DNA of 64,000 bases from Listeria cossartiae subsp. cossartiae. GTDB taxonomy: Bacteria > Bacillota > Bacilli > Lactobacillales > Listeriaceae. The DNA lies in NCBI RefSeq assembly GCF_014224155.1, contig NZ_JAASUI010000002.1, positions 434,001-498,000 of the forward strand. The letters are read 5' to 3'. The notes beneath the pieces are model-generated. The model saw only the letters and a program-made list of their open reading frames with translations. It had not been told where the DNA came from and searched no databases. The first letter of the stretch is position 1, and each line of letters starts with the position of its first letter. This document shows, in pieces, positions 8,531 to 16,991 of this stretch. The position numbers and the translations under genes are program-made.

Positions 8531-10597
8531 GTGGTACAATTTGATGCTCGAAATATGGCGTTACTCGAATCGCTCATCGTGTCGAATGTATATCTTGCAC
8601 CAGAGAAATTACAAGAAGAACTAGGCATTTCCAAACGAACACTTCAATATGATGTAGAAAAAATTAATAAAGAATTAGATAATATAGGACTTGATGGCAT
8701 TCAATCTGTGCGCGGACAAGGGTATTATTTATTAGAAGAAGAAAAACCAACAATGAAAGAAATCCTTGAAAATAGGGAAGCGAGCCACAAAGTCTTTTCA
8801 GCTAGTGAACGCCGCATCCGTATTTTATTTTTTCTGCTCGTAACAGATGCGCGAGTGATTATTGATACGATTAATGAATGCAATGAAGTCAGTCGCAACA
8901 CTAGTTTGCAGGACATTAAACAATTAAAATTAGCACTCAAACAGTTTAATTTAGAGCTTATCTATGATCGGAAAAATGGCAATATGGTTCTCGGTGATGA
9001 GCGCAGTATCCGCCAATTTTTCATTCATTATTGTATGAATAACGAAGAAATCGCAACCGCAGACCAATTGCTCGATTTGATGAAAATTAATCCAATGGTT
9101 AAAAATCAGGAGTTATTTCCTAATTTAGATACGATTTTCGAAATTTTAGCAGTGACGGAGAAAAAAATCGGCATTCGTTATACGGATGAGGTTATTGAGC
9201 GGATTGGTATTATGATTTTCTTTTTTAAAGAGCGGATGAAGCGAAATTGTTATTTAAATGAGAAAGAAGAACATGAAGTAGAATCATTTGATATCGCACA
9301 GGAAATTTATCAGCAATTGCAGCAAAGCGAGAATTTTAAGATCAATCATGCGGAAATCACTTATTTAGGTAAACTTTTGCTTGGGGCGAGTCGTTTGAAT
9401 GATGATGCGGCCGCTACAGGGAAACTTGATATTATTGTAGAGAAAATTATTGCCGAATTTGAGCGCCTTGCCTGTGTGAATTTTGAAGACCATCGTAATT
9501 TGAAAAAGGATTTATTACTGCATTTACAGCCGGCCTATTATCGGCTGAAATTCCAAATCGAATGGATTAATCCGTTGCGCGCAGATATTAAGCAGAGTTA
9601 TAGTGATGTGTACGAGATTACCAAAAAATCATTAGAACCACTAGAAGACTTGCTCGGTGAAACAATCCCGGAAGATGAAATTGCTTACGTTACCATTCTA
9701 TTCGGCGGCTATCTTTCGCGCAAAAATAATACGTTAGTTGAGCGCAAAAAGCTTTTAATTGTGTGCTCTAAAGGTGTTGGAACTTCGCGGATGATTGAAC
9801 GGCAATTATCGCAATTGCTCGGCGAACGGGTAGAAATTTTAGAGCCAATTTCGATTCGTGAATTTGAAAAAGGGCTGTATGCACCAGACTTTATTGTTTC
9901 TACTTTGCCGATTATGGAACCGAAAGCGCCGGTTTTCATCGTGAGTCCCATTTTAACCGAAGCACAGAAACAGCAATTGATGAAGGCAATTGCGCCGCAC
10001 ATTTTACAAAAAGATTCTGATGCGCGCATGTTATCGTCCGTGCTTGACGTGGTTGATCAATATGCCAAAGTGGAAGACCGCGAAAAATTAGCGGCCAAGT
10101 TGAAATCGGTATTATTCCAAGTGCAATCAGATAGCCAGTTAGAGAAATCGCCATCTCTTGATGAACTTTTACCGCAAGAACGAATTATTTTTAAAGAAAG
10201 TGTGACGGACTGGCAAGAAGCTATCCGAGTTGCTTCAAAACCGCTACAACACGAAGGTTATATCTCGAAAAACTATCAACATGCAATGATTGAAAATATT
10301 GAGAAACTGGGGCCATATATTGTTATTGCGCCAGGGATTGCCCTTCCGCATGCTTCGGTAGATGACGGGGCATATCGGGTTGGAATGAGCTTACTAAGGC
10401 TAGATCAGCCGGTTTCATTTTCAAGTAAGGCGAAGGATCAGGTTAAATTAATTATTGTGCTCGCTTCCATTGACTCTTACACACATATTAATGCGTTGAG
10501 CCAACTAACTAATTTAATCATGAAACATCACTTGCTGGAGCAGATTGAAAAAGCAACATCAGCAGCAGAAATTGCCGCAATGTTAACAATAAAATAA
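8531..10597 (+). CDS. PRD-containing transcriptional activator with EIIB and EIIA domains
   Basis: A 688-residue regulator of the MtlR/BglG type. Order: N-terminal helix-turn-helix (about 5-60, LGISKRTLQYDVEKI), two PTS regulation domains (about 190-400), a GatB-like EIIB domain with Cys412 in LLIVCSKGVGTS, and a C-terminal EIIA domain with His607 in GIALPHAS. PTS phosphorylation of PRD, Cys and His residues sets its activity. GTG start after AAGGAGG. It most likely activates the PTS operon that begins 190 bases downstream, whose promoter has a weak -35 region. Confidence 0.9.
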   Translation: MVQFDARNMALLESLIVSNVYLAPEKLQEELGISKRTLQYDVEKINKELDNIGLDGIQSVRGQGYYLLEEEKPTMKEILENREASHKVFSASERRIRILFFLLVTDARVIIDTINECNEVSRNTSLQDIKQLKLALKQFNLELIYDRKNGNMVLGDERSIRQFFIHYCMNNEEIATADQLLDLMKINPMVKNQELFPNLDTIFEILAVTEKKIGIRYTDEVIERIGIMIFFFKERMKRNCYLNEKEEHEVESFDIAQEIYQQLQQSENFKINHAEITYLGKLLLGASRLNDDAAATGKLDIIVEKIIAEFERLACVNFEDHRNLKKDLLLHLQPAYYRLKFQIEWINPLRADIKQSYSDVYEITKKSLEPLEDLLGETIPEDEIAYVTILFGGYLSRKNNTLVERKKLLIVCSKGVGTSRMIERQLSQLLGERVEILEPISIREFEKGLYAPDFIVSTLPIMEPKAPVFIVSPILTEAQKQQLMKAIAPHILQKDSDARMLSSVLDVVDQYAKVEDREKLAAKLKSVLFQVQSDSQLEKSPSLDELLPQERIIFKESVTDWQEAIRVASKPLQHEGYISKNYQHAMIENIEKLGPYIVIAPGIALPHASVDDGAYRVGMSLLRLDQPVSFSSKAKDQVKLIIVLASIDSYTHINALSQLTNLIMKHHLLEQIEKATSAAEIAAMLTIK

Positions 10598-10603
10598 GTG
10601 ATA

Positions 10604-10640
10604 AAGCCAGTGTGGTCCGAGATACCACGCTGGCTTTTTT
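10604..10640 (+). terminator. Terminator after the PRD regulator
   Basis: Stem AAGCCAG-T-GTGGT / ACCAC-G-CTGGCTT followed by a T-run. It separates the regulator from the PTS operon. Confidence 0.92.
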
Positions 10641-10730
10641 GTATGCCCACTAACAACGAAATGGAACAGTCTATTCTTTGCACTTTCGAAAAGAAAGGAA
10701 TTGGGCTTTTTTTAACGGGAGCGCTACAGC

Positions 10731-10766
10731 TATAATAAGAGTGTAAGTTATTGATAGCGCTATCAA
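10731..10766 (+). promoter_or_regulatory. PTS operon promoter -10 box and cre-like palindrome
   Basis: TATAAT (10731-10736) has no good -35 box 17 bp upstream, as expected for an activator-dependent promoter. From 10751 to 10766 runs a perfect 16-bp palindrome, TTGATAGCGCTATCAA. Its core TGATAGCGCTATCA differs from the CcpA cre consensus TGWAANCGNTNWCA at one position. Placed just after the expected start site, it would give catabolite repression. Confidence 0.7.
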
Positions 10767-10789
10767 TCAGTTAGAAGGGATGAAGAGAT

Positions 10790-11224
10790 ATGTCTTTTTT
10801 GAATAAAGAGCTTGTGAATCTGCATGGAACAGCCAAAAATGCTGACGAAGCTATCGTGCAAGCAGGAGAATTATTAGTGAATGCAGGTTATGTGAGCGAG
10901 CAGTACGTAGAAAAAATGGTGGAATCTTATCATGAAAATGGTGCGTACTTTGTCATTGCACCTCAAATAGCAATTCCTCATGCAAGACCAACTGATGGTG
11001 TGGAAAACTCTGCAGTGTCACTCGTCGTACTAAAAGAAGGCGTGAATTTCGGACACGCCGCAAATGATCCTGTGCGATTAGTATTTGGACTTGCAGCAAC
11101 TTCAAGCGAGGCACATTTAAAAGTCATTCAAAAAATCGTCTCCTTGCTTAGTAACAACGAGAACATTGAAAAAATGATTCATTCAGAAGATTATCAAGTA
11201 ATTGGAGAATTAGTGGAGGGATAA
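10790..11224 (+). CDS. PTS EIIA component (mannitol/fructose/ascorbate class)
   Basis: A 144-residue EIIA that passes phosphate from HPr to the EIIB protein. The phosphorylated histidine is His64 in IAIPHARPTDGV. RBS AGAAGGGATGAAG precedes ATG 10790. It lies 2 bases before EIIB and 300 before the ascorbate-type EIIC, so it belongs to this three-protein permease. Sugar specificity cannot be told from EIIA alone. Confidence 0.92.
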   Translation: MSFLNKELVNLHGTAKNADEAIVQAGELLVNAGYVSEQYVEKMVESYHENGAYFVIAPQIAIPHARPTDGVENSAVSLVVLKEGVNFGHAANDPVRLVFGLAATSSEAHLKVIQKIVSLLSNNENIEKMIHSEDYQVIGELVEG

Positions 11225-11226
11225 TA

Positions 11227-11499
11227 ATGAAAATTTTAGCAGTGTGTGGACTTGGACAAGGGACAAGCTTAATTTTACGAATGAACGTAGAAACAGTTTT
11301 ACGCGATATGGGAGTCGACGCAGACGTGGAGCACATTGACGTATCTGCTGCTCGCTCGATGAACGTTGATATTATCGTAACAAGCCAAGAGTTAGCAGAA
11401 ACGCTTGGAACAGATACAAGTGCCAAAATAGTCATCGTCAACAACTATTTTGACAACGCAGAAATTAAAAATGCATTATCCACAGCAATAAATAGTTAA
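11227..11499 (+). CDS. PTS EIIB component (ascorbate/lactose-IIB-like fold)
   Basis: A 90-residue EIIB with the phosphocysteine loop at the N-terminus, Cys7 in LAVCGLGQGTS. It receives phosphate from EIIA and donates it to the sugar bound by EIIC. Starts 2 bases after the EIIA stop, and a GGTGGG ribosome site lies between its end and EIIC. Confidence 0.92.
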   Translation: MKILAVCGLGQGTSLILRMNVETVLRDMGVDADVEHIDVSAARSMNVDIIVTSQELAETLGTDTSAKIVIVNNYFDNAEIKNALSTAINS

Positions 11500-11525
11500 A
11501 TAAGACAAAAAAAGGTGGGAAAAAA

Positions 11526-12824
11526 ATGGAGATTATTACGTGGATTGCCAATAACTTTTTTGGAACCCCAGCCATACTTTTAGGTTTTATCGTACTTCTC
11601 GGGTTACTTTTACAGAAGAAAAATTTAAGTCAAGTTATTAGCGGAACGTTCAAAGCAATTATTGGATTCTTAATTATTAACGCTGGTGCGGCTGTTATTA
11701 CTGGTTCACTTGGGATTTTCGAGCCAATGTGGAAAGAAGTATTTGGACTTGAAACGCCGCCACTTGCAGGGTTTTTAGGACAAGAAGCCTTTAATGCAAA
11801 ATTTGGTAGTGCCGTAACACTTGCGATGACACTCGGATTTTTAGTCAACGTTTTATTAGCAAGATTTACACCATTTAAGTACATTTATTTAACCGGTCAT
11901 ATGATGTTCTGGACAACGACAATTTTTGCCGGAATTACTGTGCAAGCTGTCGGCGGAGATATTCCGTTTTGGGGACTTGTGCTCTTCTTAGCAGTAATTA
12001 TGGGGCTTTACTGGACGCTCCAACCAGCGATTACACAACCATTCTTACGTAAAATTACCGGAAATGATAATGTCGCATTAGGTCACACTTCTTCCAGTGT
12101 AGCGATTTTATCTGCTTTGCTTGGGAAAGTATTCGGAAATAAGAAAAACGATGCCGAACATATCAATTTACCGAAAAAATTAGAGTTCTTACGGGACTCG
12201 AACGTTATTACCGCGCTTACAATGGGAATTCTGTTCGTAGTTGGAGCAGTGATTTTGATGGTGAAGAAAACACCGGGAGCAGAAAAACTCATTGCCGAAT
12301 CTGGAAATCAAAGCTTCATCGTATACTCCATCGTTCAGTCCTTTACGTTTGCAGCGGGTATCGCTATTGTCCTTGTGGGTGTGCGGATGTTTATCGGTGA
12401 AATCGTTCCAGCCTTCAATGGTATTGCAACAAAACTAGTACCTGGTGCGAAACCTGCGCTAGATGCACCAATCGTTTATCCTTATGCACCAAACTCCGTA
12501 ATTATCGGTTTCGTGGGTGCGTTCATCGGAGCGATTATCTGGTTAGTAGTACTTGGAAATACAGTTGGTTACGTATTTGTGCCAACGATGATTGTGCTCT
12601 TCTTCCACGGGGCAGTTGCTGGGGTATTCGGTAACTCAACTGGTGGGGTGAGAGGAGCCTTGATAGGTGGATTCTTAACAGCTACGGTTGTCGCCTGGGG
12701 TCAATATATTATGGTTACCTTCTTTATCAACACGACGGTTCCAGATACAGCAATGTGGGCAGCCGACTCAGATATGTTCATCCTCGGACCAATTGTCAGC
12801 ATGTTAGCGAAGTTATTCTTTTAA
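11526..12824 (+). CDS. PTS EIIC permease, UlaA/SgaT (ascorbate) family
   Basis: A 432-residue polytopic protein with about ten or more hydrophobic segments, matching the usual length of UlaA-type EIIC permeases. Blocks such as IIGFLIINAGAAVITG, TGHMMFW and GNSTGGVRGA fit that family. It transports and phosphorylates a sugar with the EIIA and EIIB encoded upstream. UlaA-family permeases carry several substrates, so L-ascorbate is not implied; no ascorbate-pathway genes (ulaD, ulaE, ulaF) follow. Confidence 0.9.
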   Translation: MEIITWIANNFFGTPAILLGFIVLLGLLLQKKNLSQVISGTFKAIIGFLIINAGAAVITGSLGIFEPMWKEVFGLETPPLAGFLGQEAFNAKFGSAVTLAMTLGFLVNVLLARFTPFKYIYLTGHMMFWTTTIFAGITVQAVGGDIPFWGLVLFLAVIMGLYWTLQPAITQPFLRKITGNDNVALGHTSSSVAILSALLGKVFGNKKNDAEHINLPKKLEFLRDSNVITALTMGILFVVGAVILMVKKTPGAEKLIAESGNQSFIVYSIVQSFTFAAGIAIVLVGVRMFIGEIVPAFNGIATKLVPGAKPALDAPIVYPYAPNSVIIGFVGAFIGAIIWLVVLGNTVGYVFVPTMIVLFFHGAVAGVFGNSTGGVRGALIGGFLTATVVAWGQYIMVTFFINTTVPDTAMWAADSDMFILGPIVSMLAKLFF

Positions 12825-12833
12825 GTAAAATCT

Positions 12834-12876
12834 AAACCTCTTCCTTGTCTAGCATTCAAGAGGAAGAGGTTTTTTG
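12834..12876 (+). terminator. Terminator-like hairpin between PTS and enzyme genes
   Basis: AACCTCTTCCT / AGGAAGAGGTT with a T-run, just before the RBS of the next gene. It probably lowers expression of the enzyme genes relative to the PTS genes rather than ending the operon, since I see no new promoter after it. Confidence 0.85.
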
Positions 12877-12893
12877 AAAGGAAGTTTTAAAAA

Positions 12894-13886
12894 ATGAGTT
12901 TTATTCGTACTTTTTATGGAGATATCGCCCCGGATCAGTTGGGCTTTACTTATTCACATGAGCATATTGTCTGCGTACCAGCTTACTGGCAAGAGCGAGA
13001 TGCCGACGATTTACTTTTAGATGATAAAGAAAAGTCGCAGCTAGACGTACAAGATTTCGCAGACTTAGGCGGAAAAACGATTGTCGATGCGACAGCGGTT
13101 GATTACGGCAGACGCGTGCTTGATGTAGCGCAAATTTCCAAAGAAACCGGCATTCAAATCGTTGGAACAGCGGGATTTAACAAAAGTTTCTTATGGGATG
13201 GGAAAATTAAGCCTGAACTGAAGCCAATCATCGGGGATTTTGAAACCTATTATGAATGGATTGAAAATACTTCTACAGAAAAACTAACGGAATTCGTTGT
13301 AAATGAAGTCGAAAATGGACTTGAAGGAACGCCGTATAAGGCTGGTCAGGTGAAATTTGGCACGGGATACAATATGATTACACCTTTAGAGGAAAAGACG
13401 ATACGCGCGGTTGCACGAGCACATCACGAAACAAAAGCGCCAATCCATTCCCATACAGAAGCGGGAACGATGGCTTTAGAGCAAATCGAGATTTTAAAAC
13501 AAGAAAATATCCCGTTAGAATATCTATCCATTGGTCATATGGACCGCAACCTCGACCCGTATTATCACAAGCAAGTTGCGAAAACAGGCGCATTTATGTC
13601 CTTCGATGGTATTGCTAAAATTAAATACGCGCCAGAAAGTGCTCGTATTGCCGCGATTCTATATTTAGTTTCAGAAGGATTTGAAGATCAAATTTTAGTT
13701 AGTGGTGATACCGCGAGAAAAACATACTATAAACATTACGGTCACGGCCCAGGACTCGAATACATCGCTAAAAAATGGGTGCCACGCTTTATCGATGAAG
13801 CAAACGAAAAAGGCTTTGATGGAGAAAAATTAGTCAAAAAATTCTTCGTGGATAACCCAGCTAGATGCTTTACATTTAAAAAATAG
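12894..13886 (+). CDS. Phosphotriesterase-family metal hydrolase (lactonase-like)
   Basis: A 330-residue TIM-barrel amidohydrolase of the phosphotriesterase group. Metal ligands visible in order are HEH near residues 19-21 (YSHEHIV), a lysine in GQVKFGTGY at the bridging position, HSHTEAG, IGHMD, and an aspartate in LVSGDTAR. Family members hydrolyse phosphotriesters, lactones or sugar-phosphate lactones. In this PTS operon a phosphorylated sugar lactone is the likeliest kind of substrate, by inference. RBS GAAAGGAAG precedes ATG 12894. Confidence 0.85.
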   Translation: MSFIRTFYGDIAPDQLGFTYSHEHIVCVPAYWQERDADDLLLDDKEKSQLDVQDFADLGGKTIVDATAVDYGRRVLDVAQISKETGIQIVGTAGFNKSFLWDGKIKPELKPIIGDFETYYEWIENTSTEKLTEFVVNEVENGLEGTPYKAGQVKFGTGYNMITPLEEKTIRAVARAHHETKAPIHSHTEAGTMALEQIEILKQENIPLEYLSIGHMDRNLDPYYHKQVAKTGAFMSFDGIAKIKYAPESARIAAILYLVSEGFEDQILVSGDTARKTYYKHYGHGPGLEYIAKKWVPRFIDEANEKGFDGEKLVKKFFVDNPARCFTFKK

Positions 13887-13898
13887 GAGGCGAAATCT

Positions 13899-14648
13899 GT
13901 GTTATATGCAGATGAAAATTCATTTGATATTGGCGCGAAAATCACGAAAACTAAACCAGTTATTTTGCCAATCGGAGCGGTCGAAGCGCATGGGCCACAT
14001 TTGCCACTAGGGACAGACAATATTTTAGCGTCAGAATATTCTGCGAAAATAGCGGCGGAAACAGATGGATTCGTGCTTCCGGTATTACCGTACGGCCAAG
14101 TTTGGAGTTTGCAAGATTTTCCGGGAAGTTTGACGTTATCCAACGAAACGGTAACAAAAGTGGTCGTGGAAATTGGTGAAAGCCTTTATAAGCAAGGATT
14201 CAGGCTATTTGTACCAGTGAGCGGACACCTTGGCAACATGGCGGCGCTCAAAGATGCGGCGCGCGAACTATATGCCAAATACCCCGATATGATTATCCTG
14301 CACATTTTTTACCCGAATATCCAAAAATTAGCCATGGATGTGCGCGAAGGAACAGCCAATCACCATACCTACATTCATGCTTGTGAAATCGAAACATCAC
14401 TCATGCTCTATTTATCCCCAGAAAATGCCGATATGAGTCGTGCAATTGATGATCCGCCAGTTTTACCAATTGATGCGGATTACACCCCAACCCCATGGCA
14501 AAATTTCACCAAGACAGCAGTTTTAGGAGAAGCAACTTTAGCAACAGCGGAAAAAGGCGAATACTTGATCGAAAAAACGTTAAAAACATGTGTGGAGTTG
14601 ATAAAGCTTGAACAAGAAAAAATTCGAAAATCTACCAAAATGGAATAA
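13899..14648 (+). CDS. Creatininase-family amidohydrolase
   Basis: A 249-residue protein with the creatininase-fold metal site: LPIGAVEAHGPHLPLGTDN (Glu, His, Asp ligands), PVSGHLGNM, and a glutamate in HACEIETSLM. Relatives open cyclic amides or cleave amides (creatininase, MftE, FAPy deformylase). GTG start after AGGAGGCG. It overlaps the next gene by 41 bases, pointing to coupled expression. The reaction in this pathway is unknown; an amide on a sugar is possible. Confidence 0.85.
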   Translation: MLYADENSFDIGAKITKTKPVILPIGAVEAHGPHLPLGTDNILASEYSAKIAAETDGFVLPVLPYGQVWSLQDFPGSLTLSNETVTKVVVEIGESLYKQGFRLFVPVSGHLGNMAALKDAARELYAKYPDMIILHIFYPNIQKLAMDVREGTANHHTYIHACEIETSLMLYLSPENADMSRAIDDPPVLPIDADYTPTPWQNFTKTAVLGEATLATAEKGEYLIEKTLKTCVELIKLEQEKIRKSTKME

Positions 14649-15327
14649 TTTTGCGCTATTTAATTTTTTAGCGAAAGATAAGGAAAATAGCCGAGAAGTC
14701 ATGGAAGCGGCGCATGGTTTTGCGGTGCCAGGAATCGTTGCAACGAACTATGAAACGGCAGAACAAGCGGCGACTGTGGTGAAAGAATTACAAACTACAG
14801 CAGCGATCGTGAGTGTGGGCCTTGGTGGTGGTGGCGACTGGCAAAACTGGCGTGATGTGCTTCATATTGCTCGCCTTGCACCAAATACCCACATCAACCA
14901 ACCAATCGAAACAGCGGGATTAACAAATGATTTGCTTCCAGAAACCTACACCAATGCACTCGTTCGCCCAACCGGAAAAGTCGGCATCGTCAAATTATCT
15001 TCTGGAGATGAAATTACCGCCGAAGAAGCAGTCGATTATTGCCTATCCGCGAACATCCCTTCAATCAAATTTATGAGCATTGAAGGCACGAAATATTTAG
15101 ATGAACTGATTTATTTAACAAAAGTTGCAGCCGAGAAAGGCATTTACGGCATTGAACCAGCGGGCGGGATTGGCGCCGATAATATCCTTGAAATAACAAC
15201 CGCCATCCAGTCAACAGGAATTCCATTTTACATGCCGCATATTTTTGGGAAAACTATTGATAAAGCAACTGGTAGAACGAAACCAGAAGAAATCGCGGAA
15301 ATTTTTGCAGCTTTGGAGGGGAAGTAA
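14608..15327 (+). CDS. KDGP aldolase family protein (DgaF-like)
   Basis: A 239-residue TIM-barrel protein that I recognise as the DgaF-type 2-dehydro-3-deoxy-phosphogluconate aldolase family, from GLGGGGDWQNW, SIKFMSIEGTKYLDEL and GIEPAGGIGADN. Such aldolases split KDG-6-phosphate to pyruvate and glyceraldehyde 3-phosphate. The TTG start at 14608, 10 bases after GGAG, lies inside the previous gene; a later start near codon 33 is possible but would lose conserved sequence. It gives the operon a likely final cleavage step. Confidence 0.8.
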   Translation: MNKKKFENLPKWNNFALFNFLAKDKENSREVMEAAHGFAVPGIVATNYETAEQAATVVKELQTTAAIVSVGLGGGGDWQNWRDVLHIARLAPNTHINQPIETAGLTNDLLPETYTNALVRPTGKVGIVKLSSGDEITAEEAVDYCLSANIPSIKFMSIEGTKYLDELIYLTKVAAEKGIYGIEPAGGIGADNILEITTAIQSTGIPFYMPHIFGKTIDKATGRTKPEEIAEIFAALEGK

Positions 15328-16071
15328 ATGATTAATAACTATATCGATATCACGGTTCGTTTATTAGAAAATATTCTCGATAATGAAGCAGATTATGTAA
15401 AAGAAGCGGGTGCCAAAGTAGCCGAGTCTATCGAAAACGACGGTGTTATCCATTTATTTGGCTGCGGACATTCTCATATTTTAACAGAAGAAGTATTTTA
15501 CAGAGCAGGCGGATTAGCGGCAATTCATCCGATTTTACATGAACCATTAATGCTCCACGAAGGTGCCGCGGCGTCTTCTGTGCTTGAACGCAAAAATGAT
15601 TATGCGAAAACTTTTATGGCGGAGGAAGATATTCGCCCGGGGGATGTCATGATTGTGCTATCTACATCTGGACGTAATCCCGTGCCAATCGATGTCGCTG
15701 AAATCGCCCGCGAAAAAGGTGCATTTATCATTGTAATTACCTCGCTACAATATTCTGCCAGCCAAAAATCACGCCACGTATCAGGAAAACGTTTATCTGA
15801 TACAGGTGATATTGTGATTGATAATGGTGCTGTTAAAGGAGATGCAGTACTAAAATCAGCGAACTTCAATATTGCATTTGCTCCAACGTCTACAGTAACA
15901 GGCGCGGTCATCTTGCAATCGATTTTTGCAGAAGCAATTGAAAAAATGGTAAAAAATAATTTCACACCACCCGTCTTTATTAGCGGAAATGTCGAAAATG
16001 CCGATGCGCACAACCAAGCGCTTGTTGATAAATATAACGAACGCATTCCGCTACTTGGAATGAATTTATAA
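15328..16071 (+). CDS. SIS-domain sugar-phosphate binding protein (UPF0309-like)
   Basis: A 247-residue SIS protein starting directly after the aldolase stop, with GAGGGG upstream. GCGHSHILTEEVFYRAGG and VMIVLSTSGRNPVPID are the sugar-phosphate binding loops of isomerase-type SIS domains. SIS enzymes isomerise or deaminate phosphosugars, often amino sugars. Together with the creatininase-like amidase and the aldolase this hints at an amino-sugar or acylated sugar acid as substrate, but that is inference. Confidence 0.88.
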   Translation: MINNYIDITVRLLENILDNEADYVKEAGAKVAESIENDGVIHLFGCGHSHILTEEVFYRAGGLAAIHPILHEPLMLHEGAAASSVLERKNDYAKTFMAEEDIRPGDVMIVLSTSGRNPVPIDVAEIAREKGAFIIVITSLQYSASQKSRHVSGKRLSDTGDIVIDNGAVKGDAVLKSANFNIAFAPTSTVTGAVILQSIFAEAIEKMVKNNFTPPVFISGNVENADAHNQALVDKYNERIPLLGMNL

Positions 16072-16080
16072 AAGTAGCTT

Positions 16081-16112
16081 CCCTAGGGATTTTGTTTCCC
16101 TAGGGGTTTTTT
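16081..16112 (+). terminator. Terminator of the sugar operon
   Basis: CCCTAGGGA (16081-16089) pairs with TCCCTAGGG (16097-16105), then a T-run. The loop holds the -35 box of the next promoter. Confidence 0.9.
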
Positions 16113-16120
16113 AGTATAAT
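16092..16120 (+). promoter_or_regulatory. Promoter nested in the preceding terminator
   Basis: TTGTTT (16092-16097), 17-bp spacer, TATAAT (16115-16120). The -35 lies in the terminator loop and the spacer covers its right arm. Start predicted about 25 bases before the next RBS. Confidence 0.7.
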
Positions 16121-16150
16121 AAAGTTATTAAGGAATTTGGAGGAATCGTT

Positions 16151-16963
16151 ATGCTTACAACGAGAAAAGCATTACATTATTTAGACAAAAGAAAAACAAA
16201 AGACGCGATTCGCTTACTTGAAACTTGTTGGAATCAAACAGTGACAGATGAAAATAAAAGTGATATATTCACAGCCACTGTATTACTCAGTGACGTGTTA
16301 TACCAAAGAGGCGAACGTTTTCCGGAAATCTATCAACACCTCATGTCGATTTTAGAAGACATGCAAGATTTAGAAGCAGTCGATTTCGAACGCGAAAAGG
16401 CGAAGCAGATTTTCGCTGAGTTAGATGAATATTTTAGTGAAGTAGGGACATTTTTCCAAGGTGATCACTTGGCAGAGCTTTGGACAAAATCCAATTATAA
16501 AAATGAATATGAAGATGTGTATCCCACACGACAAAGAGTGGCTGACATCGAAGCAGAACTAGGGTATAAACTGCCTAAGTCATACGTCTACTTAATGCGC
16601 CATACTCAAAACGGAGGTATAGTATCAATAGATTCTGTACCTACGACAGAGCCAAGTTCATGGTCGGAGAATTGTGTTGCTATTACTGGAATTATGGGAA
16701 TAGGAAGTCACGGAATTTCTACATTAAATGGATCATACAATACAAAATTTTGGATGGAAGAGTGGGGTTATCCAGATGTTGGTTTAGCGATTGCTGATTG
16801 TCCTTCTGCCGGGCACGATATGGTTTTCTTAGATTACCGAGAATGCGGCAAAACAGGCGAGCCAGCAGTTGTACACATTGATCAAGAAGCTGATTATAAA
16901 ATAATTAAGCTAGCTGAGAATTTTGAAGCGTTCATTATGAGTTTGTATATAGAAGAATATTAA
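16151..16963 (+). CDS. SMI1/KNR4 family protein
   Basis: A 270-residue soluble protein. The N-terminal 110 residues are helical and unassigned. From about residue 115 onward it has the SMI1/KNR4 (SUKH) pattern: IEAELGYKLPKSYVYLMRHTQNGG, then GIMGIGSHGI and a C-terminal FEAFIMSLY. SUKH proteins are often toxin-immunity proteins but also occur as stand-alone housekeeping proteins. No toxin gene adjoins it, so the role is open. RBS GGAGGAA precedes ATG 16151. Confidence 0.8.
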   Translation: MLTTRKALHYLDKRKTKDAIRLLETCWNQTVTDENKSDIFTATVLLSDVLYQRGERFPEIYQHLMSILEDMQDLEAVDFEREKAKQIFAELDEYFSEVGTFFQGDHLAELWTKSNYKNEYEDVYPTRQRVADIEAELGYKLPKSYVYLMRHTQNGGIVSIDSVPTTEPSSWSENCVAITGIMGIGSHGISTLNGSYNTKFWMEEWGYPDVGLAIADCPSAGHDMVFLDYRECGKTGEPAVVHIDQEADYKIIKLAENFEAFIMSLYIEEY

Positions 16964-16991
16964 TCTGAAAAAATGAAAAGGAGTGTGGACG

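Noticed and set aside
11526..12824. Calling the PTS an L-ascorbate transporter
   Set aside because: The EIIC is of the UlaA family but none of the ascorbate pathway enzymes is nearby, so the substrate name is not supported.
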